A DNA stretch of 64,000 nucleotides from CAVWTN01 sp963757945. Lineage in GTDB: Bacteria > Vulcanimicrobiota > Vulcanimicrobiia > Vulcanimicrobiales > Vulcanimicrobiaceae. Every line of letters begins with the position of its first letter. Position 1 is the first letter of the stretch. The stretch covers positions 2,356,001 to 2,420,000 of the forward strand of contig CAVWTN010000002.1 in the NCBI GenBank assembly GCA_963757945.1. Direction: 5' to 3'. Shown one piece after another: positions 23,834 to 34,925 of the stretch. A program made the translations under genes and the position numbers. The notes under the pieces are model-generated. The model had not been told where the DNA came from. It made no database searches and was given only the letters and a program-made list of their open reading frames with translations.

Positions 23834-25844
23834 AGGCGAGGAGCGCGCCGGTCCCGTGTTCGGGCCTCGCGCGCCGGGGTTCGCGCTCGCGTTCGTGCCC
23901 GAGGCTCGACGGGCGATCTCCGTCAGCGCGGGCCTCGGCGCGCTGTTGTGCGCCCTGTCCGTCACGCTCGCAACGCCGCTCTGGGCCCGTATCGCGCTCG
24001 GCCTCGCGTGGCTCGCCGCGCTCGGCGTCTCGGCGGCATCCTTCGCGCTCGAGCGGCGGGCGGGGATCGGCCCGGACCGGTCCGCGCTCCTGCGGGAGCT
24101 CGCGCGCAAGGACGACATCCTGCGCACGATCGATGCGAACGTTCCGCTGATCGTGTACCGCCGAACGGGGCGCCCGCCCGACGGCTGGGACTATCAGTTC
24201 GTCGCGGGCCGCACCGCCGAGATCCTCGGCGTTCCGGCCGAGGAGGCCTTCGGCCGCTCGGGACTGGATGCGCGCGTGTATTACGCTCGCGATCAAGATC
24301 AGGTCAATATTTCCTACGCGCAAGCGATCAAGAACGGCGGCGGCATGTGGTCCGCCGAGTTTCGTATCGTGCCGCACGGCGAGATCAAGTGGATAAGGGC
24401 CGCCGTCCGGATCGAAGTCGAAGGCGGCCGCGAACGCAGCTCGATCGGCGTCCTGATCGACGTGACCGAAGAGAAGCGCGCTCGCGAGCGGGTGCAGCAC
24501 GCGCTCGACCGCGATGTCCTGACCTCCCTCTACAGTCGCGACTATTTCGAACGCGCCGTGGCGCTGGCACTCGAGCGGTTCGCCGCGGAACGCCGCCTGT
24601 TCGCGGTCGTGGTTTTCCAGCTCGACGATTTCCAAGAGATCAGCGATGCGCTGGGCATCGGCGTCGGCGACAAGCTGATCTGCCTGATCGCGGACGCCGC
24701 CCGCGCCGCGGCGCGAGAAGAACAGGTCGTCGCGCGGCTCGACTCGGACAAGTTCGGCGTGCTTTCTGAGATCGCGGACGCCGATGCGGCGACGGTCCTC
24801 GCGGAGCGCGTCGTAAAGCACCTCGGCGGGCGTTACAGTCTCGGGCAGAGCGAGATCGAGATCACGGTGAGCGCCGGATGCGCGCTCCCGCTCGGTCTCG
24901 AGCCGAGGGCGACGGATTTGATGCACGACGCCGGCAGCGCGCTCGAGCGAGCGCGCGCCGACGGCGGCGCCGTGTTCCGGCTCTATGCGGACGCGATGAC
25001 GGTGGAGAGCGTACGGCGCGTCACGATCAAGGAGGCGCTTCACGAGGCGCTCGAGCACGGCGGATTCACGCTGGCCTATCAACCGAAGATCGACCTCGCT
25101 TCCGGGCGGGTCGCGGGCTGCGAGGCCCTTATCCGCTGGCACCACCGCGTGCTCGGCGTTCAAGCGCCCGCGCAATTCATTCCCATTGCCGAACGCAGCG
25201 GGCTGATCGTGCCGATCGGCGACTGGGTGTTTCGCGAAGCGTGCCGCCAGTACGTCGCGTGGCAGCGAGCCGGCATCGCCGCGGTTCCGATCGCGGTCAA
25301 CGTGTCGCCGGTGCAATTCGCGCGTTCGGACGTCCACAAGGTTCTGGCGGATGCGATGAGCGATACCGGCGCACCGCCCGGTTCGATCGACGTCGAAATC
25401 ACCGAGAGTCTGCTGGTGGATTGCTCCGATAAGCTGATCGGCGAGCTGAAGAAGATTCGCGCGCTCGGATCGGAGATATCGCTTGACGATTTCGGCGCGG
25501 GATTTTCGTCGATCACGTATCTCAAGCGCCTGCCGCTCTCGCTGCTGAAGATCGATCAAAGCTTCGCGAGCAGCGCGATGAACTCGTCGACCGACGCCGC
25601 GATCGTGCGTTCGATCGTCTATTTGGCCGAAGAACTCGGCTTGCGCGTCGTCGCGGAGGGTGCGGAGACCGCCGAACAGGTCGAGTATCTGCGCGCCGCC
25701 GGATGCCAGGAAATCCAAGGATATTTCTTCAGCAAGCCGCTCTCGGCCGGCGATTTCGCCGAATTCGTCACGCTGCACGGAGTCGTGAACCATCATAAGC
25801 GCGCCGTGCGGGTGCGCGTGAAGCGGTCCGCCAAGGGCGCCTGA
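23820..25844 (+). CDS. Second, tandem PAS - degenerate GGDEF - EAL protein
   Basis: This 674-residue paralogue of the preceding gene has the same order: two membrane helices (about residues 38-80), PAS/PAC (WDYQFVAGRTAEILGVPAEE), degenerate GGDEF (VVARLDSDKFGVL) and EAL. The EAL residues are largely intact: E435 in CEALIRW, IAVNVS, EITES, LLKIDQ, AEGAET and QEIQGYFF. One difference is DDFGAG in place of DDFGTG in the loop-6 motif. The C-terminal tail is strongly basic (KRAVRVRVKRSAKGA). The start ATG lies inside the end of the upstream gene. The pair arose by tandem duplication, and signal specificity probably differs in the PAS parts. Confidence 0.88.
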   Translation: MPGAEGEERAGPVFGPRAPGFALAFVPEARRAISVSAGLGALLCALSVTLATPLWARIALGLAWLAALGVSAASFALERRAGIGPDRSALLRELARKDDILRTIDANVPLIVYRRTGRPPDGWDYQFVAGRTAEILGVPAEEAFGRSGLDARVYYARDQDQVNISYAQAIKNGGGMWSAEFRIVPHGEIKWIRAAVRIEVEGGRERSSIGVLIDVTEEKRARERVQHALDRDVLTSLYSRDYFERAVALALERFAAERRLFAVVVFQLDDFQEISDALGIGVGDKLICLIADAARAAAREEQVVARLDSDKFGVLSEIADADAATVLAERVVKHLGGRYSLGQSEIEITVSAGCALPLGLEPRATDLMHDAGSALERARADGGAVFRLYADAMTVESVRRVTIKEALHEALEHGGFTLAYQPKIDLASGRVAGCEALIRWHHRVLGVQAPAQFIPIAERSGLIVPIGDWVFREACRQYVAWQRAGIAAVPIAVNVSPVQFARSDVHKVLADAMSDTGAPPGSIDVEITESLLVDCSDKLIGELKKIRALGSEISLDDFGAGFSSITYLKRLPLSLLKIDQSFASSAMNSSTDAAIVRSIVYLAEELGLRVVAEGAETAEQVEYLRAAGCQEIQGYFFSKPLSAGDFAEFVTLHGVVNHHKRAVRVRVKRSAKGA

Positions 25845-25873
25845 AGGCTGCGCCGAAAGGTGTGGGCCCGATC

Positions 25874-26794
25874 ATGTGCAGCATCGCGGTTCGAATCCTG
25901 ACGCTTGCCGCCGCGCTCGCCGTTGCCGGCGGAACCAGCGCCGCCGCCGCACAGGGCGACGATTACGCGAACGGACGCTTCACGCAGCCGCTCGGCGCCG
26001 GTCTACGCCACTTCTATGCGCGCGAGTTCGAACCGGCGCAGAGCGACTTCGAACGCGCGCTCGCGGTCATCCCCGAGAACACCTTCGCGATCTCGTTCCT
26101 CGGGGCCGCCGCCGCGCAACGGCCGGGCGCGCTCGACGCGTTGACCAGCGCCGCCGAAGATGCCGTCAGCGGTGCCCCCAAGGACTACGCCGCGCACGTG
26201 CGGCTCGGCTTCACCTACCTGTTCGCTTCGCTCGCGGGCCGCGATCGGCTCCAGGATGCGCGCGACGAATTCGCGGCGGCCCGCGAGCTCGCGCCTGAGC
26301 GTGCCGCGGCACACGTCGGGCTCGGGATTTTGCGTTACGGCGAGCGTTCAGCGAACCGGGCGAAGAACGAGTTCCTCGAGGCGTTGCGCAGCGATCCGGA
26401 CGACGTCCTCGCGCGCGAATATCTCGCACAGCTCTACCAGACCGATCTGCACGAACCGCAACGCGGCTTGGCGTATGCGATCGAGGTCCCCAACCTCGTG
26501 CCGGAGTATGCCGACATCCATTTTCACATCGGGTCGCTGCTCTACGATCTGCGGCAGCCCGAAGCGGCGCTGCGCGAGCTCGACCGCGCGCTCGCGCTCG
26601 ACGCGGGCAACGTCGGCGAAGCGCAGCACGCCTACACGCTGACGGCCCGCATCTATCTGGAGCGTCGCGATCTCGAGGATGCGAAGACGGTGCTCGCGCG
26701 CGCGCTCGCCGCGAACGTGGACACGATCCTCGCCAAGCATTTGCTCGAGAAAATCGAGCGCGGCGACTATAGCCCGGCGAAGGCGAAATCGTGA
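25874..26794 (+). CDS. Exported tetratricopeptide-repeat protein
   Basis: This 306-residue protein begins with a Sec signal peptide (ATG at 25874: MCSIAVRILTLAAALAVAGG, cleaved near AAAA-QGDD). It consists otherwise of TPR-type helical pairs, for example HFYAREFEPAQSDFERALAV, HVRLGFTYLFASLAG, HVGLGILRYGERSANRAKNE and HFHIGSLLYDLRQPEAALRE. A GTG at 25862 would add four residues but sits one base after AAAGG, so the ATG is preferred. It is likely a periplasmic scaffold. Its stop overlaps the start of the downstream thioesterase gene (GTGA), so it is part of the run leading to smpB-tilS-hpt. Confidence 0.8.
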   Translation: MCSIAVRILTLAAALAVAGGTSAAAAQGDDYANGRFTQPLGAGLRHFYAREFEPAQSDFERALAVIPENTFAISFLGAAAAQRPGALDALTSAAEDAVSGAPKDYAAHVRLGFTYLFASLAGRDRLQDARDEFAAARELAPERAAAHVGLGILRYGERSANRAKNEFLEALRSDPDDVLAREYLAQLYQTDLHEPQRGLAYAIEVPNLVPEYADIHFHIGSLLYDLRQPEAALRELDRALALDAGNVGEAQHAYTLTARIYLERRDLEDAKTVLARALAANVDTILAKHLLEKIERGDYSPAKAKS

Positions 26795-27249
26795 GCCTGC
26801 AGCCGCCTCCCGCCGACCGGGTCGTCGATGACGGGCACTGCTTCGCGTGCGGGCCGCACAACGCGAGCGGGCTCGGGCTACGTTTCACCCCCGCGGAGGA
26901 CGGCGTGCAGAGCGAGATCGTCATCCCGCAACCGTTTCAGGGCTGGCGCGGGATCGTTCACGGCGGCATCGTCATGACGCTGCTCGACGAGGGGATGGCG
27001 CACGCGGCGGGCGCCGCGGGCTACCGCGGCGTGACCGCGGAACTGACCGCGCGTTTTCGCGCGCCGGTTCCGATCGGTGCGCCGCTGCGCGTCACGGGGC
27101 GCGTCGCCTGGCGCCGCGGCCGCGTGTTCGGCTTGGAAGCGAGCGTCCTTGCCGCCGACGGAACCGTGCTCGCGGAGGGGACCGGCAAATTCGTCGAACG
27201 CGGGCCTCTCGGCGAGGGCGTGAGGCTCGGAGACCCCGATGGCGCGTAA
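26791..27249 (+). CDS. Hotdog-fold thioesterase, PaaI/4HBT type
   Basis: This 152-residue single-domain hotdog thioesterase probably hydrolyses acyl-CoA. Diagnostic segments are DGHCFACGPHNASGLGLRF, GWRGIVHGGIVMTLLDEGMA (the HGG motif plus the catalytic acidic residue) and VTAELTARFRAPVPIG. The CxxC pair near the N-terminus (CFAC) recurs in a subgroup of these proteins. The GTG start overlaps the upstream TPR gene stop, and its 3' end overlaps smpB by 11 bases. The acyl substrate is unknown. Confidence 0.85.
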   Translation: MSLQPPPADRVVDDGHCFACGPHNASGLGLRFTPAEDGVQSEIVIPQPFQGWRGIVHGGIVMTLLDEGMAHAAGAAGYRGVTAELTARFRAPVPIGAPLRVTGRVAWRRGRVFGLEASVLAADGTVLAEGTGKFVERGPLGEGVRLGDPDGA

Positions 27250-27727
27250 GGCGGCCGGCGCGGCTCCGGCGGCGAAGCGGCGCGCTCCCGAGCCGAGCGT
27301 CGACAATCGCCGCGCGCGCTTCGAATACGAGTTCCTCGAACGCATCGAGGCGGGCATCGCGCTGACGGGGACCGAGATCAAGAGCATTCGCTCTGGCCAG
27401 ATCAGCTTGAACGAAGCGTACGCCCGCGTGCGCGAGGGCGAGCTCTGGCTGCTCGGCATGCACGTTCCCGCGTACAAGGAGGGCAGCTTCTCGAATCACG
27501 AGCCGCGGCGGCCGCGCAAGCTCTTGCTGCATCGCGCGGAGATCACGCGCCTTGCGGCGCGCGTCGGCGAGCAGGGGCTCACGCTCGTTCCGACCCGGCT
27601 CTATTTCAAACGCGGCATCGTGAAGATCGACCTGGCGCTGGCCCGCGGCAAAAAGCTGTGGGACAAGCGGCGCGACGTCAAGGAACGCGAAAGCAAACGC
27701 GAACTCGCCCGCGCCGTGCGCCGATGA
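27239..27727 (+). CDS. smpB: SsrA-binding protein SmpB
   Basis: This 162-residue partner of tmRNA in trans-translation rescues stalled ribosomes. It shows FEYEFLERIEAGIALTGTEI, KSIRSGQISLNEAYARV, LWLLGMHVPAY, LVPTRLYFKRGIVKIDLALA and the C-terminal basic tail KLWDKRRDVKERESKRE, which inserts into the mRNA channel. A 20-residue Ala/Lys-rich extension precedes the domain. It overlaps the thioesterase upstream and tilS downstream (ATGA). The tmRNA gene is not in this window. Confidence 0.96.
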   Translation: MARKAAGAAPAAKRRAPEPSVDNRRARFEYEFLERIEAGIALTGTEIKSIRSGQISLNEAYARVREGELWLLGMHVPAYKEGSFSNHEPRRPRKLLLHRAEITRLAARVGEQGLTLVPTRLYFKRGIVKIDLALARGKKLWDKRRDVKERESKRELARAVRR

Positions 27728-28614
27728 GGGGCTTGCATCCGGAACGCCGTCTCGAGGCGATCGTCGCGCGGGCGGTCGCGCCGCGCGCGGGGGAAACGCT
27801 CTTGGCGGCGGTCTCCGGCGGACCCGACAGCGTCGCGCTCGCCGCGCTGCTTCGCCCGGCCTGCGTTCGAGCGGGCGCGAGGCTCGTGCTCGGCCACGTC
27901 AACCATCGGCTCCGCCCGAGCGCCTGGCAAGACGAAGCGGTCGTCCTGGCGCTCGGAACGGCGCTGGGCGTGCCCGTGCGCTGCGCGAGCCTCGAACTCG
28001 CGCCGGAGCCGGGCGAGGCCGAATTGCGCGAAGGCCGCTATCGAGCGCTCGAAACGCTCGCCACGCAGGCGGGCGCGAGCCGGATCATGACGGCGCATCA
28101 CGCCGGGGACCAGACCGAGACGGTGCTGCTCGCGCTGTTTCGGGGAACGGGGCCGGCCGGTCTCGCTGGGATGCGCCCGGAGCGTCCGCTCGGCGAGGGG
28201 AAGACGCTGGTCCGCCCGCTCCTCGACGTCGAGCGCGACGCCTTGACGGCGCTCTGCGCCGCGGAGCATCTGCCGTACGCGCTGGACCCGACGAACGCGG
28301 ACCGGCGCTACGCGCGCAATGCGGTCAGAGCGGCGCTGGCCGACCTGCGGCTGCGCTTCCCCCATCTCGATGCCGCCGTGGCGCGCTGCGCCCGGATCGT
28401 GCGGGACGAACTCGCCGCGACGGATCGGGCCGCCTTGCGCGCGCGCCTGCGTGAGGAGCTCGCCGCCGGCCCCGGTTTGCGCGACGTCCCCTTCGAGCGC
28501 CTGGAGGCCGCCGCGCGCGCCCTGGAAGCCGGGCGCCCAGGCCGGCATTTCATCAAGAGCGGCGTGGCGATCGACGTGCTAGCAGGGCGCAGCCTCGAGT
28601 CGAAGGAGCGCTGA
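27724..28614 (+). CDS. tilS: tRNA(Ile)-lysidine synthase
   Basis: This 296-residue N-type ATP pyrophosphatase attaches lysine to C34 of tRNA-Ile(CAU) to give lysidine, so that the tRNA reads AUA. The PP-loop SGGPDS spans residues 31-36. HVNHRLRPSAWQDEAVV, IMTAHHAGDQTETVLLALFRG and YALDPTNADRRYARNAVR are characteristic. It is short: it lacks the C-terminal TilS domains of the E. coli protein (432 residues), as in many Gram-positive-type versions. It is coupled by ATGA to smpB and by TGATG to hpt. Confidence 0.93.
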   Translation: MRGLHPERRLEAIVARAVAPRAGETLLAAVSGGPDSVALAALLRPACVRAGARLVLGHVNHRLRPSAWQDEAVVLALGTALGVPVRCASLELAPEPGEAELREGRYRALETLATQAGASRIMTAHHAGDQTETVLLALFRGTGPAGLAGMRPERPLGEGKTLVRPLLDVERDALTALCAAEHLPYALDPTNADRRYARNAVRAALADLRLRFPHLDAAVARCARIVRDELAATDRAALRARLREELAAGPGLRDVPFERLEAAARALEAGRPGRHFIKSGVAIDVLAGRSLESKER

Positions 28615-29183
28615 TGAGCGTCTTCCTGTTCCCCCCGCCCGAGGTCGAAGCGGTCGTCTTTTCCGAAGAGGAGCTGGCCGAGGCGGTGCGCCGCCTGGCC
28701 GCGGAGATCGCTCGCGATCACGCCGGGGCATCCATCCACCTGATCGGCGTGTTGAAGGGGGCGTTGTTCTTCATCGCAGACTTGGCCCGGGCGCTTTCCA
28801 CGCTCGCCGACGTGCGCATCGATACGATCGCCGTTTCGAGCTATGGGAACCGCAATCGATCGAGCGGAGAGGTCCGGCTCCTCAAAGACACGACCGAAAG
28901 TGTCGAAGGCAAATATGTGGTGATCGTGGAGGACATCGTCGACAACGGATTGACCTTGGATTACCTTCAGAGCCTGCTCCGCAGCCGGAAGCCGGCAAGC
29001 TTGCGAACCTGCGTGCTGCTGAACAAGCCGTTCCGTCGTCAAATCACCGTACCGCTCGATTACGTCGGGCTAGCATGTCCTGACACGTTTGTCGTAGGGT
29101 ACGGTTTGGACTACCAAGAAAAGTATCGGAATCTTCCGTACGTAGCGAAGCTCGCCCCGGGCGCCTTCGAGACAGCGGGATAG
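28614..29183 (+). CDS. hpt: Hypoxanthine(-guanine) phosphoribosyltransferase
   Basis: This 189-residue purine-salvage enzyme makes IMP and GMP from hypoxanthine or guanine and PRPP. The PRPP-binding loop VEDIVDNGLT is at residues 105-114. LIGVLKGALFFIADL, SSYGNRNRSSGEVRLLKD (flexible loop) and DYVGLACPDTFVVGYGLDY complete the family pattern. The gene order tilS-hpt-ftsH is the one conserved in Firmicutes and Actinobacteria. Its ATG overlaps the tilS stop (TGATG). Confidence 0.95.
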   Translation: MSVFLFPPPEVEAVVFSEEELAEAVRRLAAEIARDHAGASIHLIGVLKGALFFIADLARALSTLADVRIDTIAVSSYGNRNRSSGEVRLLKDTTESVEGKYVVIVEDIVDNGLTLDYLQSLLRSRKPASLRTCVLLNKPFRRQITVPLDYVGLACPDTFVVGYGLDYQEKYRNLPYVAKLAPGAFETAG

Positions 29184-29196
29184 GGGAAGCCACCAC

Positions 29197-31115
<1,919 letters not shown>

Positions 31116-31116
<1 letters not shown>

Positions 31117-32465
31117 TGCTCGCGTTCGGCCGCGCTCGCCGGCGTGGCGACGCGGCCGCGCTTGCCCTCGCCGCGATCCTGGCGGTCGCGGGCACGGCCC
31201 CGGCAGCCGCACAAGCCCCGCTCTCCGGGCCCGAGGTGATCGTTCGAACGACGCCTGGGGCCCCGGTCGTGTCGTTGGAGCTTTGGTTCCGCGCGCCTTC
31301 GGCCGGCTTCGATTCCCAAAAGGCGCCGGGCGTGGCGCGCCTGGCCGCGCAGGTCGTGTCCGCTTCGAAGCCGCTGGTCGGCCAATCGCTCGACCGGATC
31401 GTCGACGATCTCGGCGGCAGACTGATGATCTCGGCGTTCAGCGACTCGGTCTCGGTGACGGCGGTGGTCCCCGCCGGCGGTGCGCGGCAAGTGCTCGCCG
31501 CGATGACGCGGGCCTATTTCGCGCCGGTCCTCACCGACGACGGCTACCGGGCAGCCGCGCGTGCCGTTTCGATCGATGCCGCGATCCAGTCGTTCAATGC
31601 CGACGTCGTCGGGCGCGATGCGATCTTTGCCGCGCTGTTCTCCAGCGGACCGAAGCTCTATCCGCCGGGCGGGGATCCCCAGGGGATCGGTTCGATCGGC
31701 ATCGATGCGGTGCGCGATTTCGCCAAGCGCGCTTTCCGCGCGCAGAATGCCGTCGTCGTCGCCGCCGGGCGCGTGACGCCGGATCTTGCGACGGCCGTTT
31801 CCGCGGGCCGCCCCAGCGTCGATCCGGCTTCGGCGGCGGTCGAACCCCCGGTGCCGTCCGGCCTTGCCGCCGAACCGGGCGCGCTGACGCGAAAGCTCGA
31901 GGACGCCGGCGGTGCGCTCGGCTGGGCCGGTCCGCCGATCGTGAGCGAACGCGAGGCGACGGCGCTCGACTTCATCGCCGACTATCTGTTCCGTCCGGGA
32001 AGCGGAACCGTGAGCGCGCCGCTCGCAGAGCGGGAGCCCACGGCGAACCTCACGGGCCAGTTCATCACCTTACGCGATCCGGGGGTCTTCCTGGTTACGT
32101 ACACGAGCGCTCACAGCGACGAGTTGCGCGCGGCGATCGAGCGCTCGCTGGCCGAGATGCAGAAACCGCTCGATCAGTTGACGTTCGCCCGGGCGCTGGA
32201 CGGCTTCACGGCGAGGATCGCCACGGACGTGCAGACGCCGGTGGAAGTCAGCGACAATCTCGGCTGGTACACCGTCGAAGGGAACCCGAGCTACGCGCCG
32301 ATCTCCGGCCTGTCGGCAACGGGCTACTTCGCCGCGGCGGCCGCCTTGACGCCCGCGTTCGTCGCGGAGACGGCCCGCAAGTATCTGGCCCGTCCCGGCG
32401 CGCGCGTGACCTTCGTGCCCGAGCCGAAGAGCCCGGCATCCAAAGCCACGAAAGCCGGAACGTGA
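31116..32465 (+). CDS. Exported M16-peptidase-like protein without zinc ligands (first of pair)
   Basis: This 449-residue protein has a signal peptide (LALAAILAVAGTAPAAAQA) and the overall pattern of M16 (pitrilysin/processing-peptidase) domains: VVSLELWFRAPSAGFDSQKA, then a helix pair, and later AFRAQNAVVVAAGRVTPDL and LGWAGPPIVSEREATALDF. The zinc motif HxxEH is absent: GVARLAAQ stands where active members have GxAHFLEH. It is thus probably a non-catalytic subunit, like the inactive partners of heteromeric M16 proteases. GTG at 31116 overlaps the ftsH stop, and its own stop overlaps the next M16-like gene (TGATG). Confidence 0.8.
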
Positions 32466-33775
32466 TGTTCGTCCGAGCAACGGCCCTTGCGGGGGCGCTC
32501 GCGCTCTGCGCGCTGGCGGCAGCGCCCGCGCACGCCGCCGGCGAACGCTTCGCGCCGGCGGCGGCCCGCGATTTCGGCGGCGTCCGCGGGATCGGCGAAA
32601 CGCTGGACACCCCGGCCGGCGTCGTGGCGATTTCGGTTGCGGCGGGCGTGGCCCGCCAATCCTCGAGTGAGGGCGGGGTCGCGTCCCTGCTCGCGGAGTG
32701 CATCGGGCGCACGCCCGTGCCGTACGAGGGCGCCACGTTGCCCCTGCGCGACGCCGTTGCGCTGCGCGGCGGCACTTTGAGCTGGACCGTCGATGCGACG
32801 GCGACGCGCTACACGCTCGAAGCGCGGGCCGACCGCCTGCCCGAGCTGGTCGCGCTCCTTGGGCACGCGCTCGGCGCACCGGACCTCTCCACTCCGACGA
32901 TCGCCGCCGCGCGCATCACGCAAGCGGCGCGCTTCAAAGAGGTCGAGGACAATCCCGTCCTCGTCGGGATCGAACTCTTTCGCCGGCAATACGCCCCCGC
33001 GACCGGCGGGGCGACGATCGGAGCTCCGAGCACGCTCGCCGGAATCGGGGCGCCCTCCCTGCGCGCGTTCTACGCTGCCACCTACCGTCACGACGGCGCC
33101 CGGGTGAGCGCGGTCGGCCCGATGCCGGCCGAACTCGGCGCGGCGGTCGTCGCGGCGCTCGGCGCGTTGCCGGCCGGGAGCGTCGCGCCGCTGCACCTTC
33201 AAGCCCGGCCGATCCCGGAGGTGCCGCGGCGTCTGGTCACCCACCGCAGCATCGGCTCGCCGTTGCTTGTCATGGGGTTCGCCGCGCCGGCGCCGACCGA
33301 TCGCGATTTCGGCGCGATGCTCGTGATCCAGGCGGTGCTCGCGGACACGTTCGATCAGCCCCACGGCACGACGCTGCGTTTCGTCGAGCGGACGGTGGCG
33401 CCGTTCTATTCCTATGACTCGCTCCCGGCGAGCCTCGTCCTCTCGGTCAACGGCGCGCGCGTGGACCCCACGATGGCGCTGCACGAGATCGCCGCGGTCA
33501 CGCGCGTGCTCTCCGAACAGAAGTTGAAAGAGCCGGCCTTGAAACGCTTCAAATCGGCCGCCGCGGGCAGCTTCGTGGTCGATGCGATGGTCCCGAGCGA
33601 TCGCAGCACGCTGCTCGCCCAACTGGCCGCGGCGGGTCTCGGCGACGATCCGCTCAATTCGGTCGTGGCGGCGATCGATCGAACCACCACGGCCGACGTG
33701 CAGCGCGCGGCGAAGCGCTACCTGCAACGCACGATCGTCGCGATCATTCTGCCGCGCGGCAGCGACGGCGAGTAA
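32465..33775 (+). CDS. Exported M16-peptidase-like protein without zinc ligands (second of pair)
   Basis: This 436-residue protein has a signal peptide (MFVRATALAGALALCALAAA, cleaved near AHA-AGE) and an M16-like fold: GVASLLAECIGR at the usual zinc-motif position, LRDAVALRGGTLSWTVDATA, LRAFYAATYRHDGARVSAVG and a second half with SPLLVMGFAAPAPTDRDFGA. HxxEH is again missing (SLLAE). It is probably a partner of the preceding protein, since the two are translationally coupled. The frame is open far upstream in the overlap with the first gene; the ATG at 32465 is chosen for its signal peptide. Confidence 0.8.
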   Translation: MFVRATALAGALALCALAAAPAHAAGERFAPAAARDFGGVRGIGETLDTPAGVVAISVAAGVARQSSSEGGVASLLAECIGRTPVPYEGATLPLRDAVALRGGTLSWTVDATATRYTLEARADRLPELVALLGHALGAPDLSTPTIAAARITQAARFKEVEDNPVLVGIELFRRQYAPATGGATIGAPSTLAGIGAPSLRAFYAATYRHDGARVSAVGPMPAELGAAVVAALGALPAGSVAPLHLQARPIPEVPRRLVTHRSIGSPLLVMGFAAPAPTDRDFGAMLVIQAVLADTFDQPHGTTLRFVERTVAPFYSYDSLPASLVLSVNGARVDPTMALHEIAAVTRVLSEQKLKEPALKRFKSAAAGSFVVDAMVPSDRSTLLAQLAAAGLGDDPLNSVVAAIDRTTTADVQRAAKRYLQRTIVAIILPRGSDGE

Positions 33776-33806
33776 CGCGCTCCGCGCGGCGCCGGAGATT
33801 CGCTCG

Positions 33807-34925
33807 ATGCGCGTGGCCCTCGTCCATGACTACCTCAATCAACGGGGCGGTGCGGAGCGCGTCTTCGCGCACATCGCTCGCGCGTATCCGGATGCCCCGA
33901 TCTACACCGCGCTCTTCGACCCGGCGCAGACCGGAGATCTGGTCGAGGCCGAGCGCGTGCGTACCTCCGCGCTGCAGCGTCTGCCGTTCGCACAGCGCCA
34001 CTTCCGCTATCTCGCGCCGTTCTATCCGAGCGCCTTCGAGCGGTTCGACCTCTCGCCGTACGACGTGGTCATCAGCTCGACGACCGCGTGGGCGAAGGGC
34101 GTGATCGCCCGGCCGGACGCGACCCACGTCTGTTACATCAACACGGTGAGCCGCTTCGCGTTCGATTACGAACGCTACGTCGGCGGCTTCGGGATCGGCC
34201 TGTTGGCGCGTCCGATCGTCGCCGAGCTCGTCGCCTGGGATCTGCGCGCCGCCGCGCGCCCGACCGCGTTCGTGGCGAACTCGCACAACGTCGCCGCGCG
34301 CATCGAGCGCTACTACGGCCGCAAGGCGTTCGTATTGCCGTGCCCGGTCGACGTCGATCGCTTCTCCATCGGTGCGGGCGACGGCGACTACTTTCTGGTC
34401 GTCTCGCGGCTGTTGCCGTACAAGCGGATCGATCGCGCGATCGCGGCCTGCGCCCAGGCGAACGTGAAGCTGCGCATCGTCGGAACGGGGCCCGCGCTCG
34501 CGGCGCTAGAGCGCGCGGCGAGCGGCACGAAGACGGTGTTCTGCGGCGGCCTCTCGGATGCGGAACTGCGCGAGACGATGGGCGCCGCGCGCGCGGTGAT
34601 CGTCCCCGGAGAAGAAGATTTCGGCCTGGTTCCGATCGAGGCGAACGCGAGCGGACGGCCGGCGATTGCGCTCGGCCGCGGCGGAGCGCTCGAGACGATG
34701 CGGGCGGGAGTCACGGGCGAATATTTCGCGGAGCCGACCGCGGAATCGCTCGCCGCGGTCCTGCGCGATTTCGATCCGGCCGGCTACGACCCGGCGGCGC
34801 TCCGCGCGCATGCGGAAACGTTCGCTCCCGGCCGCTTCATCGAGCGGCTGCGAGCGCTCGTGGACGACGTGCGCGCGGGCGCGCGCCCCGGCGCCTCAAC
34901 GCTCGTCGGCAGCGAGCGCGCTTAG
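33807..34925 (+). CDS. Glycosyltransferase, GT4 type
   Basis: This 372-residue GT-B fold glycosyltransferase of group 1 (GT4) begins MRVALVHDYLNQRGGAERVF. It contains the acceptor-side segments VISSTTAWAKG and FVANSHNVAARIERYYG. The donor-binding half is FLVVSRLLPYKRIDRAIAAC and EEDFGLVPIEANASGRPAI (the ExFGxxxxE motif). It probably transfers a sugar to a surface polysaccharide or lipid precursor. Its 3' end overlaps the convergent glycosyltransferase by 30 bases. Donor and acceptor are unknown. Confidence 0.9.
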   Translation: MRVALVHDYLNQRGGAERVFAHIARAYPDAPIYTALFDPAQTGDLVEAERVRTSALQRLPFAQRHFRYLAPFYPSAFERFDLSPYDVVISSTTAWAKGVIARPDATHVCYINTVSRFAFDYERYVGGFGIGLLARPIVAELVAWDLRAAARPTAFVANSHNVAARIERYYGRKAFVLPCPVDVDRFSIGAGDGDYFLVVSRLLPYKRIDRAIAACAQANVKLRIVGTGPALAALERAASGTKTVFCGGLSDAELRETMGAARAVIVPGEEDFGLVPIEANASGRPAIALGRGGALETMRAGVTGEYFAEPTAESLAAVLRDFDPAGYDPAALRAHAETFAPGRFIERLRALVDDVRAGARPGASTLVGSERA

